Shown here piece after piece: positions 9,427 to 17,141 of a stretch of 64,000 nt of DNA; position 1 is the first letter of the stretch, and every line of letters begins with the position of its first letter. The notes beneath the pieces are model-generated. The model made no database searches, had not been told where the DNA came from, and worked only from the letters and a program-made list of their open reading frames with translations. The stretch comes from Leptospira fainei serovar Hurstbridge str. BUT 6. Its GTDB lineage: Bacteria; Spirochaetota; Leptospiria; Leptospirales; Leptospiraceae. A program made the position numbers and the translations under genes. The stretch lies in contig NZ_AKWZ02000010.1 of the NCBI RefSeq assembly GCF_000306235.2, positions 1 to 64,000 on the forward strand. The letters run 5' to 3'.

Positions 9427-9864
9427 ATGAAATTGAATACTAAGAATGTACTGCAAATTCTCTTCTTACTGCTTTTGCTTTTATTCATAAATTGCCCAGG
9501 CGGCGGAGGCGGAGGTTTAAATCCCCTGATTTTCCTATTAGCTGGCGGCTCTAATAACTCTTCGACAAGCCATATCGGAAACGGTCCTCCACGAAATGTC
9601 CTGGTTACTTGGCAAGCAAACCGGGAAAAATCCGTAAATTCAATCGGCGGTGGCTACCAAGCCTGCTACGGAATCACTCCGGCTTACCAAGCTTCCAGCG
9701 CAGTTTGCAAGACTGTTCCGTACGCAAGCGGATCGACGGCTCCGACCAGCGCTACCCTGTCCATCCCGGGAGGAAGCGCGGTTTACATCTACGTGTTCGG
9801 GTTCTCCACTCTAAATCCGTCCGGCGTTCCCGCTGCAATTCCCAGGCTAACCGTAGTGAATTAA
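9427..9864 (+). CDS. small lipoprotein with a possible fibronectin-III-like domain
   Basis: The predicted protein has 145 residues with a lysine-containing N-terminus and a run of leucines. A cysteine at residue 23 follows (LLFINC), which fits a spirochaetal lipobox, so it is probably lipidated at the outer or inner membrane. A glycine run (PGGGGGG) follows the cysteine. The remaining ~90 residues resemble one beta-sandwich module (PRNVLVTWQANREKSVN..., YIYVFGFSTLNPSG), like the fibronectin-III-type lipoproteins common in leptospires. The family assignment is by eye. The subtilase gene starts 26 bases downstream on the same strand, so the pair is likely one operon. Confidence 0.7.
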   Translation: MKLNTKNVLQILFLLLLLLFINCPGGGGGGLNPLIFLLAGGSNNSSTSHIGNGPPRNVLVTWQANREKSVNSIGGGYQACYGITPAYQASSAVCKTVPYASGSTAPTSATLSIPGGSAVYIYVFGFSTLNPSGVPAAIPRLTVVN

Positions 9865-9890
9865 TTTTTTCGAATATAAAGGCGTTACCA

Positions 9891-11840
9891 ATGATAATTA
9901 AAAGTCGTACCATATTAAGGATTCTAATACTTCTCATTCTAGGAATTATTTTTTCGGGACAAAAGCCTATCCAAAATCTGTTTGGAGGATTCGCCAAAAA
10001 ACCCGAGTATGTTCCGGGGGAAATTATCGTTAAATTTAAAACGGGAACCTCTATTAGCTCGTTAGTCTTTCAAAAAGGCGGAAAGCTTTTATCGAATCTA
10101 GGTCATTCTCAAGTCACGCATATCAAACTACAGTCAGGAGAATCCGTGGAGAGCGCCGTTCAAACCTATGCAAATGACCCGAATGTCGAATTTGCGGAAC
10201 CTAATTATATTTACAGAACCCAATCTCCGAATGATACCTCGTATGGAAACCTCTGGGGATTAAAAAATACCGGTCAGACTATCGCGGCAGGCAGCACGGT
10301 AAATCCCGAGTTCTATACGGATACGAACGGAAATCCGACAGCAAATCCGGGAACATCAGGAAAGGATATCAGCGCCGAGTCAGCTTGGACTCTACAGACC
10401 GATTGCAGTTCCGCGATCGTTGCAGTCGTCGATTCCGGAATCAACTATAATCACCAGGATTTAACGAATGAAATGTGGAGCCCGAGTGGAACCTGCTTCG
10501 ATGAAAATGGCGGGACTACTACGACGGGAGGCTCCTGTCCGAATCATGGCTGGAATTATGCGGGAACTCGAACCGCGAATGATCCCATGGATTATACCGG
10601 ACACGGAACTCATGTCGCCGGTACCATCGGAGCGCAGGGAAATAACGGCATAGGTACGACCGGTGTTTGTCAGACGAGTAAACTGATGGCCGTACGCGTT
10701 ATGGATGAAACCGGTTCAGGTAGTACGACTAATATCATTAAGGGAATTAATTTCGCCGTAAATAACGGAGCGAAAGTGATCAACATGAGTCTCGGAGGCC
10801 CTGGATACAGCTCCAGTTTTTATACTGCGATTCAAAATGCACTGAACCATGATGTAGTGGTGGTTGTCGCAGCCGGAAATTCAGGCTTGGATCATGCGAG
10901 CGGTTCCAACGCAAGTTACCCCTGCGATTTCAATCTATCGAATCTAGTTTGCGTTGCGGCCTTAGACCAAAACTTTAGCATATCGAATTTTTCCGATTTT
11001 AATACGTCCGCTTCCGGCTCAACCGTGGCGGTCGGCGCTCCCGGAACGAATATCATGAGCACTTGGCCGGGAAATATGAGCGTTTTTTCTCAATCGACTC
11101 CGAGCCAAGACTTCTCTACTTGGACGATCACCGGAACCGATTGGAGAGTGAAGAACTGTACGATAGGAGGAAAAACATTTACGAACTTACTAATGTTTAC
11201 ATCCTCGATCGACACGGTCAACGCGTGTGATTTCTGGTCGTCGGCCTCATACTATCGACAAGCTTCTTCCGGAAATAATATTTACAAAACATTCTCTATT
11301 CCGTTCACGGTGGCCGCGGCAACCCTTGCCATCGATTATTACGAAGGGCTCCTAAATACGGATAATTTCAATGTTTACGCCGGAACGAACAGCGGCTCGT
11401 TTCCGACCTCCTTAGTAATATCAAAGGTCGGTATCGGTGGTATAGATTATAAAAGTCCAACCTATAATCTCTCTTCAATTTGCAATTCCACAACTTGCAC
11501 GGTCGGTTTAAATTTTACTTCCCCCGGTAGCGGCGTAATCGGTGTTGGAGCCGGGATCGGAGTCGACTATTATAGCTTGACTGTCCTAGGAAATGATACG
11601 ACTCATTACGGCATTATCAATGGAACATCGATGGCTTCCCCGCATGTCGCCGGCATCGCTGCCTTAGTAAGAGCGTACAATCCGAACTATACTTATTCTG
11701 ATACGGTGAACGCGATTTTATATGGAGGTGTCACGAATAGTTCTCTGCAAGGGAAAACGAAAACTGGAAATGCTGCGAACGCGTACGGATCTTTAAAGTA
11801 TATCAATGCTCCAAGCGGCATAACGGCAACGGTGCAGTAG
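9891..11840 (+). CDS. secreted subtilisin-like serine protease (S8) with inserted domain
   Basis: This 649-residue protein has an N-terminal signal/anchor (about 8-22) and then a prodomain of the fervidolysin type (PEYVPGEIIVKFK to FAEPNYIYR, about 38-109). The S8 catalytic domain follows with Asp181 in VVDSGIN, His238 in GHGTHVAG, oxyanion Asn330 in AAGN and Ser580 in NGTSMASPHVAG, so the triad is intact. Between about 395 and 575 sits an extra ~175-residue beta-rich segment, placed just before the catalytic serine. The frame stays open upstream to 9609, but that part overlaps the lipoprotein gene in another frame. The ATG at 9891 gives a proper signal sequence. The likely role is an exported protease acting on surface or host proteins. 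Confidence 0.9.
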   Translation: MIIKSRTILRILILLILGIIFSGQKPIQNLFGGFAKKPEYVPGEIIVKFKTGTSISSLVFQKGGKLLSNLGHSQVTHIKLQSGESVESAVQTYANDPNVEFAEPNYIYRTQSPNDTSYGNLWGLKNTGQTIAAGSTVNPEFYTDTNGNPTANPGTSGKDISAESAWTLQTDCSSAIVAVVDSGINYNHQDLTNEMWSPSGTCFDENGGTTTTGGSCPNHGWNYAGTRTANDPMDYTGHGTHVAGTIGAQGNNGIGTTGVCQTSKLMAVRVMDETGSGSTTNIIKGINFAVNNGAKVINMSLGGPGYSSSFYTAIQNALNHDVVVVVAAGNSGLDHASGSNASYPCDFNLSNLVCVAALDQNFSISNFSDFNTSASGSTVAVGAPGTNIMSTWPGNMSVFSQSTPSQDFSTWTITGTDWRVKNCTIGGKTFTNLLMFTSSIDTVNACDFWSSASYYRQASSGNNIYKTFSIPFTVAAATLAIDYYEGLLNTDNFNVYAGTNSGSFPTSLVISKVGIGGIDYKSPTYNLSSICNSTTCTVGLNFTSPGSGVIGVGAGIGVDYYSLTVLGNDTTHYGIINGTSMASPHVAGIAALVRAYNPNYTYSDTVNAILYGGVTNSSLQGKTKTGNAANAYGSLKYINAPSGITATVQ

Positions 11841-11891
11841 TAAAATCAACGAATGGGACGGTGCGTCCGAAATTTTCGCGCGCACTTAAGC

Positions 11892-12266
11892 TTATAGCGA
11901 AATCCCTTGTTTCTTCAGAATATCCAACGCAGTCTGGCGTAGAATCGGATGAACCGTGAAGTCCTCCGGGTCCGGGGATTTTGATGTAGATTGAGGAGCC
12001 TTAAATTTGTCAGGACCGATCCATTCGGACAAGGCCCAGAGCATTCGTTGAAAAATCTCGTCGATTCTCTTTTGGTATCCGGCCTTTTTATAATAGCCGT
12101 AAGCGAGAATGGGCAGCTTTCTCTCAAACATGAAGTAATCACCGAGGCGGATCAGCCCGTCTTTGTATTCTGTCTTCAAAAAGCACTCTCTCGCTTTGCG
12201 GATATCGCCTTCATTAAAGGCCTGATTACCGACCCGAATGAGTTCCATCCTTTCCTTTGGATCCAT
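11892..12266 (-). CDS. conserved spirochaetal hypothetical protein, TPR-like
   Basis: This small, soluble, helical protein of 124 residues (from the ATG at 12266) contains an AFNEGDIRKARECFLKT helix pair resembling one tetratricopeptide unit. It has no signal peptide. The frame also extends to a TTG at 12284, and an ATG at 12248 has the best ribosome binding site (AAAGGA). I chose 12266 as a compromise. It sits opposite and upstream of the thiol peroxidase gene. I recall similar proteins in leptospires but know no function. Confidence 0.6.
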   Translation of the reverse strand: MDPKERMELIRVGNQAFNEGDIRKARECFLKTEYKDGLIRLGDYFMFERKLPILAYGYYKKAGYQKRIDEIFQRMLWALSEWIGPDKFKAPQSTSKSPDPEDFTVHPILRQTALDILKKQGISL

Positions 12267-12407
12267 ACCAGTAATATCGTCCAAAAAAAAAGATTCGCAA
12301 CCGATTTTTCCTCGGCTTTCCTTGCTGAAAAGGAACCCTGGAAGGAACGATTAAAGTCTATAAGGGGAATTCCGGCAAATTAGCCTCCCTGAGGAAGAAT
12401 CCACCCA

Positions 12408-12887
12408 ATGAGCGAATTGAAAGTCGGCGCGAAGGCGCCTAGTTTTACGGGAATAAACCAGTCCGGTGAAAAGATAGAATTAAAGAATCTATTAGGAAAA
12501 AAGGGACTAGTCCTATATTTTTATCCCAAAGACCAAACTCCCGGCTGCACTACTGAAGCCTGCGATTTTCGGGACAATTTTGCCCGCCTCAAAAAAGAAG
12601 GATTCAATGTCGTGGGTGTTTCGAAAGATTCGATTAAATCCCATCAGAAATTTATTGAAAAGCAAGAACTCAACTTTACTTTGATCTCCGACGAGGACGG
12701 GAGTATCTGCGAAAAATACGGGGTCTGGCAGCTGAAGAAATTTATGGGCAGAGAGTTTATGGGTATCATAAGAACGACTTTGCTGATCGGGCCCGATCTT
12801 AAAATATTGAAAATTTACCCAAAGGTCAGTGTAAAAGGCCATGTGGATGAGATACTCGCCGATATCAAGGCTCTGGAGAAGAAATGA
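12408..12887 (+). CDS. bcp: thioredoxin-dependent thiol peroxidase (Bcp/PrxQ type)
   Basis: This 159-residue cytoplasmic peroxiredoxin reduces hydroperoxides at the expense of thioredoxin. The segment [16 protein letters not shown] holds the peroxidatic cysteine C47 and a second cysteine C52 five residues later, as in E. coli Bcp (C45/C50), so an atypical 2-Cys mechanism is expected. Length and the whole fold match the family. A GAGGAAG ribosome binding site precedes the ATG. The stop overlaps the start of the aminopeptidase gene by four bases (ATGA), so the two genes are translationally coupled. Confidence 0.95.
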   Translation: MSELKVGAKAPSFTGINQSGEKIELKNLLGKKGLVLYFYPKDQTPGCTTEACDFRDNFARLKKEGFNVVGVSKDSIKSHQKFIEKQELNFTLISDEDGSICEKYGVWQLKKFMGREFMGIIRTTLLIGPDLKILKIYPKVSVKGHVDEILADIKALEKK

Positions 12888-14371
12888 AATTAGAAAAATC
12901 CAAAATTCATTTTGCAATTGGAAAGAATACTTCGAAAAACATATATAAAATCATTCCGGTATCGAAAGATCACCTGCCGAAGGAACTCGAAGCGAAATTC
13001 TCCGAGCAGGTCAAATCCTCCATTTTTACCGGGGAAGCCGGCCAATCACTGGTCGATGAGTCCGACAGAATCATTTATCTCGGTTTGGGAGATTCAGCAA
13101 AGATAAGCGTTCGAAGCGTTGCTCAATTGTTTTTTTCCTTCGGGGAGAAACTCAGAAAATGGGACGGAGTCGGATTGGAGATCAAGCTTCCTAGATTTCT
13201 TACGAAAAATTTGTCTCCCGTTTTACTGGCCTATCAAATCGCCAATTCAATCGATTTGGGCGCCTTTCCGTTAAACGTATTAACGAAAGACTTCAAGGAA
13301 AAAAAACTGAAATTCGGTTCGGTCACATTTTTGCCCGAGGACTCGAATGTCGAGAAAGCCGCTTCACAAGGTTTAGAGAAATCGAAAGCAGTTAGCAAGT
13401 ACGTTAACGGAAGTCGCTTTATTGCCCATTTACCCGCAAATCATTTTACTCCGGAAGAATTCGTAGTTCGGTCTCGGGATATTGCTAAAGAGAACGGATT
13501 AAAGATTACCGTATTCGACGAGCCCCAGCTAAAGAAGGAAAAGATGGGGGGAATTCTCGCCGTCTCGCAAGGATCGGATAAGAAACCGAAAATGATTATT
13601 CTGGAATACCATCCGGTAAAGCCCAAAACCAAGAAGAAATTGGCTTTGATCGGAAAGGGCCTCACGTTCGATTCGGGAGGAATCAGCATCAAACCCGCGC
13701 AGGACATGCATGAAATGAAATACGATATGTGCGGAGCGGCCGCGGTGATTCATGCTATCGGAGCGATTGCGGAATTAGGAATCGGTATACCAGTAATCGC
13801 AGCGATCGGAGTCGCTGAAAACATGCCGGACGCCGCCGCTTTGAAACCGGGAGACGTTTACACTGCGCATAACGGTCTAACAGTCGAGGTTCAGAATACC
13901 GATGCGGAAGGACGTTTGGTACTCGGGGATGTCCTTTCCTACATAGGGAAAAAATTCAAACCGGACTATATGGTAGATTTGGCAACTTTAACCGGGGCGA
14001 TCATTATCTCTCTCGGACACGAGGCCGCCGGAGTTATGAGCAATTCTGAAAAACTCACGGAACTCTTAAACGAAGCATCTACTTCTTCGGATGAGCGAAC
14101 CTGGAATCTTCCTCTTTGGGACGAATACGGAGAAGATTTAAAAAGCGATATAGCTGATTTACGGAATGTCGCAGGGCGTCCCGGGGGAAGTCTTTCCGCA
14201 GGAAAATACTTGGAACGATTTGTCGATTCAGGTATCGAGTGGGCCCATATAGATATCGCAGGAACTGCATGGAGAAAAAAATCCTCCGGCACCCAAATTG
14301 GAAATGGGCCGAGCGGTTACGGCGTCCGCCTTTTAGTCGATCTTGCAGAAAAATTAGAGAAAAGCAAATAG
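12884..14371 (+). CDS. pepA: leucyl aminopeptidase (M17 family)
   Basis: The predicted protein has 495 residues, the normal size for a cytoplasmic leucine aminopeptidase that releases N-terminal residues from peptides. The C-terminal catalytic domain carries the metal-binding blocks [15 protein letters not shown] and [12 protein letters not shown]. The latter is the M17 signature holding an Asp, a Glu ligand and the catalytic Arg. The N-terminal ~165 residues form the less conserved cap domain. The gene overlaps the stop of bcp by four bases. A clear hairpin terminator follows at 14381-14411. Confidence 0.95.
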   Translation: MKLEKSKIHFAIGKNTSKNIYKIIPVSKDHLPKELEAKFSEQVKSSIFTGEAGQSLVDESDRIIYLGLGDSAKISVRSVAQLFFSFGEKLRKWDGVGLEIKLPRFLTKNLSPVLLAYQIANSIDLGAFPLNVLTKDFKEKKLKFGSVTFLPEDSNVEKAASQGLEKSKAVSKYVNGSRFIAHLPANHFTPEEFVVRSRDIAKENGLKITVFDEPQLKKEKMGGILAVSQGSDKKPKMIILEYHPVKPKTKKKLALIGKGLTFDSGGISIKPAQDMHEMKYDMCGAAAVIHAIGAIAELGIGIPVIAAIGVAENMPDAAALKPGDVYTAHNGLTVEVQNTDAEGRLVLGDVLSYIGKKFKPDYMVDLATLTGAIIISLGHEAAGVMSNSEKLTELLNEASTSSDERTWNLPLWDEYGEDLKSDIADLRNVAGRPGGSLSAGKYLERFVDSGIEWAHIDIAGTAWRKKSSGTQIGNGPSGYGVRLLVDLAEKLEKSK

Positions 14372-14380
14372 TACCGACCT

Positions 14381-14418
14381 GCCGTAATTGATCATAAATA
14401 CCAATTACGGCGTTTATT
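14381..14418 (+). terminator. rho-independent-type terminator after pepA
   Basis: GCCGTAATTG (14381-14390) pairs perfectly with CAATTACGGC (14402-14411) around an 11-base loop, followed by GTTTATT. It lies 9 bases after the pepA stop. Confidence 0.75.
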
Positions 14419-14472
14419 CCGTCGTGCATTCTCTCCGTATGTGACATAATTGGAAAACCGACTCGAGTACTA

Positions 14473-14537
14473 ACTATGGGAATTTAGCTCGACCCATAGT
14501 GCACCGCAAAAAGAATGGCCAAAGATAGTGCACCGCA
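14473..14537. promoter_or_regulatory. inverted and direct repeats upstream of the transglycosylase gene
   Basis: ACTATGGG (14473-14480) and CCCATAGT (14493-14500) form an 8-bp inverted repeat. Overlapping its right arm, the 13-mer ATAGTGCACCGCA occurs at 14496-14508 and again at 14525-14537, a period of 29 bases. The layout suggests an operator or a structured leader. No binding protein can be named. Confidence 0.4.
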
Positions 14538-14562
14538 CAATCAAAAGGAGGTTGGGACTACT

Positions 14563-15183
14563 ATGAACCAGCCTAAGATTCGAAAACGACACTTCTTTAT
14601 TACGCTCCTTCCCCTGCTCTACCAATCCTTGGTAGCGCCGATTGCGGGATCCCTAACTGAAAATTGGATTTTAAACAAAAGTCGGACCGAAACAGATTCC
14701 GTAAAACAGTTCATTCAAGAGCGTAGACCCTCAATATCCCCATCCGAGCTGGAATTATTGACCAAAACGATACTACTCGAGGCGGCAAAGATCGACGATA
14801 CCGCCTGCGGGACTTATTGTTCTGAGGGCGAAAAAGTAGGTCTGCTACTAGGACTTATTCAAGTTGAATCCGAATTCTCTAGAAAAGCCAGATCCAAAAA
14901 AAATGCCCGCGGTTATATGCAGGTTCTCCCTTCCACCGGAGCTTGGATCGGTTCCTTGGAAGGTTTGAAGGTGCGCGACTTTCACCTCTTCGAGACCGAA
15001 ATTAATATCCGTTTAGGGGTTTCCTATCTGAATCATTTATTAGAAACCCAAGAAGGCGATGTTCGTAAGGCGTTATTAGCTTATAATGCCGGCCCGGCAG
15101 CGGTAAAAAAATGGGGAGGAGTGCGTCAATATGCGGAAGACGTATTTTCCATTCAGGAAGAATACTTAGGATTTCGGAATTAG
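14563..15183 (+). CDS. lytic transglycosylase (SLT domain)
   Basis: The predicted protein has 206 residues with an N-terminal hydrophobic segment (FFITLLPLLYQSLVAPIAGS) acting as export signal or anchor. An SLT-type lysozyme-like domain follows. The catalytic glutamate is in GLIQVESEFSRKA, and it is followed by the family blocks ARGYMQVLPSTG and LLAYNAGPAAVKKWGG. It cleaves the glycan strand of peptidoglycan with anhydromuramyl formation. The frame is open from an ATG at 14515, but the ATG at 14563 follows an AAGGAGGT ribosome binding site and gives a normal signal sequence, so I use it. Two cysteines (ACGTYC) before the active site may form a disulfide. Confidence 0.88.
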   Translation: MNQPKIRKRHFFITLLPLLYQSLVAPIAGSLTENWILNKSRTETDSVKQFIQERRPSISPSELELLTKTILLEAAKIDDTACGTYCSEGEKVGLLLGLIQVESEFSRKARSKKNARGYMQVLPSTGAWIGSLEGLKVRDFHLFETEINIRLGVSYLNHLLETQEGDVRKALLAYNAGPAAVKKWGGVRQYAEDVFSIQEEYLGFRN

Positions 15184-15190
15184 AAGAGTT

Positions 15191-16048
15191 TCACATCCAT
15201 TCAATGCATTTTAAGAGCAACTCATGTGTTCGTTCCTTCGAGGCATGGAACGGATACCCGTGTCCGGGTAAAACCCATTCGAATTCGATGTCGATCAACG
15301 ATTGCATGGATTTTTTCTGTTCTGACCAGGAATACCAACAAGCGTTTCGAAACGCGATTAATCGTTCCCGCCCGGGATCGAATGCAAGGTGATCCCCCGT
15401 AAATAGATATTTGTCCGAATATAGAAGGACGGAATGCCCTCTGGTATGGCCGGGCGTGGGAATGATCAGAAGGTCATCATCCAAACGAAAACTCTCTTTT
15501 CCTTTAACGATTATCTCAGGTTGACCGACCGCGACTGCATCCTCTTCGTGAATAATTCGATCGCAATGAAATTCTTCCTTAAATTTCTCATGATCGGCCA
15601 CATCGTCTCTGTGGGTAAGATAATGGTATCGCACTCCTCCCAACGAATGTATCTTTTCCGCCAACGAAGGAACGAATCGAGGGGAGTCGATTAAGACATT
15701 TCCTGTCTCTCTAACGATTAAGTACGAAAAGGCGCCGAAAGACGCTCGAGAATGATAGCCGCAGTGAAACACATTTTCTTGAATCAATGACGGAAAAGAT
15801 TGCTTAGCTTCTTGGAGATCCGTTCGCTCCTGCGTTCCGATAGATGTAGTCGGACAAGAAAGTAAAGCCCGCAACGCTTCCAAGGATTCACTTTCGTTCG
15901 ATGGCTGTTTCTGAACATACGAAGCGCCGCCAGACTCCGAAAAAACTTCGGGCGCCAAAATTCTGCACGTTTCGCAATCAATGCAGGAAGAATCCACATA
16001 GAAATTCCCGGAAACATTCTCGCTTCTTCTTTTAGAGACGGTCGCCAT
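15191..16048 (-). CDS. ferredoxin-metallo-beta-lactamase fusion protein
   Basis: This 285-residue protein has two parts. Residues ~15-75 look like a small [4Fe-4S] ferredoxin with C22-x2-C25-x2-C28 (CIDCETC) and a fourth cysteine C65 in [10 protein letters not shown]. Residues ~90-285 form a metallo-beta-lactamase fold with [24 protein letters not shown] and PGHGYPFH. The first metal motif is therefore HRDDVADH, not the textbook HxHxDH, which means one metal site may be altered. No signal peptide is present, so it is probably cytoplasmic. An electron-transfer or redox-sensing hydrolase/oxidoreductase is plausible, but the substrate is unknown. It follows the solute-binding protein gene on the same strand after a 73-base gap. 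Confidence 0.8.
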   Translation of the reverse strand: MATVSKRRSENVSGNFYVDSSCIDCETCRILAPEVFSESGGASYVQKQPSNESESLEALRALLSCPTTSIGTQERTDLQEAKQSFPSLIQENVFHCGYHSRASFGAFSYLIVRETGNVLIDSPRFVPSLAEKIHSLGGVRYHYLTHRDDVADHEKFKEEFHCDRIIHEEDAVAVGQPEIIVKGKESFRLDDDLLIIPTPGHTRGHSVLLYSDKYLFTGDHLAFDPGRERLIAFRNACWYSWSEQKKSMQSLIDIEFEWVLPGHGYPFHASKERTHELLLKCIEWM

Positions 16049-16121
16049 ATAATTTAGACTGCATTCCTTTTGAAAGGGTTACCATTAGGAGAATAGAAGA
16101 CGGATTCGAAATTTACGGGTC

Positions 16122-17000
16122 TTACTTAACCCAATCGTTCGAATTAAAGTATTTATCTTCCAATAATTTTAATTCTCCCGTTCGAGTCATTTCAGAAAGA
16201 AAAAAATCGAAATTGCGCAAATAGATGAGATCAATTTTAGGAAGTAGCGCCGAGATATGATCTTCCTGTACGGCTTCTAGTAACGGACGATAATTGGAAG
16301 CCAACGAAGGCTGCAATTGAAGAATTCCTTTAATATGGTACGCTTCCGCCACAAGGCAATTTGCCGTTCCTTCTTTCACCGCCTTCCAAGCGTCGTCTAT
16401 ACTTCCATAAGTAAAAATTCTTGAATTCGGAAAGGCATGCAAAAGATATTCATGGCTTCCGGAAAAAGCCCGCACGGCAAAGCTTATGCCGCTCAAATCC
16501 CCAAGGTCTTTTACGCTTCGAAAATACTGAGTCGTGATGATATTTCCTTCCGGAGGAGGAGGCAAAGCCGACTTTCGGATAAGCGCTGCCGGCGTTGAAA
16601 TTAAATAAGGTCTACTGAATTTTATCTTTTTAGATCGCTCGAGTGTTGTCGTTAATCCCGAGAGAGCCAAATCGACTTCTCCCTTTTGAACCGCTTCCGC
16701 GAAGTCCTCGAATTCCGGTTTAGGAACAAAAATATATTTAACGCCAAGAAAATCCGCGTATTTTTTTCCAAGCTCCGCGTCGAACCCGGGAAAGCCGTCT
16801 TTCGGATTGTCGATGTAAAAAGGGGCGAAATTGCGATTTCCGGTTATCTTAATTTCTCCTCTCCGCTGGATATCCTGGAGCCGGGAAAAAGCGGAATCGC
16901 TTTGCGCCATCATTAAGGGCCCGGAAAGGAAAAAATACAATCCGGACAAAAAAACAAAAAATCTCAAAAACCGAACAGTAAGAGTAACGGGAAAAAACAT
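16122..17000 (-). CDS. extracellular solute-binding protein family 3 (amino-acid-binding type)
   Basis: The predicted protein is 292 residues from the ATG at 17000, starting with a basic residue and a long hydrophobic signal segment (about 8-30). It is therefore exported to the periplasm. The mature part shows SBP family 3 features: GEIKITGNRNFAPFYIDNPKDG near the start, GFPGFDAELGKKYADFLG, DLALSGLTTTLERSKKIKFSRPY, and the closing-lobe strand. It would bind an amino acid or similar small solute. No ABC permease or ATPase is adjacent, so it is an orphan receptor or works with a distant transporter. A longer frame begins with TTG at 17090, but it would bury the signal sequence 30 residues in. 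Confidence 0.82.
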   Translation of the reverse strand: MFFPVTLTVRFLRFFVFLSGLYFFLSGPLMMAQSDSAFSRLQDIQRRGEIKITGNRNFAPFYIDNPKDGFPGFDAELGKKYADFLGVKYIFVPKPEFEDFAEAVQKGEVDLALSGLTTTLERSKKIKFSRPYLISTPAALIRKSALPPPPEGNIITTQYFRSVKDLGDLSGISFAVRAFSGSHEYLLHAFPNSRIFTYGSIDDAWKAVKEGTANCLVAEAYHIKGILQLQPSLASNYRPLLEAVQEDHISALLPKIDLIYLRNFDFFLSEMTRTGELKLLEDKYFNSNDWVK

Positions 17001-17071
17001 ACCTACCGCAAAAATATAATCGAACCCGAACAGTTCCGCAACGGAAAAATTTCGTTCTGAATAATTACGGA

Positions 17072-17110
17072 TTTCGGATATTCTCCGCAAGCTCTTGCGA
17101 ATATCCGAAA
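17072..17110 (-). terminator. long hairpin between the acetoacetyl-CoA synthetase and solute-binding protein genes
   Basis: TTTCGGATATTC (17072-17083) pairs perfectly with GAATATCCGAAA (17099-17110). The intervening bases can pair further (GCAAG with CTTGC). It lies just after the synthetase stop, in the right place for a terminator. There is no clear T-run, so attenuation or mRNA stability are alternatives. Confidence 0.5.
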
Positions 17111-17141
17111 GGTTCCGCGGAAAATCCGATTTCCATTTCGA

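Noticed and set aside
9609..9890. 94-residue N-terminal extension of the subtilase frame
   Set aside because: It overlaps the lipoprotein gene in another frame, is arginine/serine-rich shadow sequence, and would bury the signal peptide that begins at 9891.
13441..13753. Long minus-strand frames inside pepA and similar shadows in other genes
   Set aside because: They mirror strongly conserved coding sequence on the other strand and show no protein features of their own.
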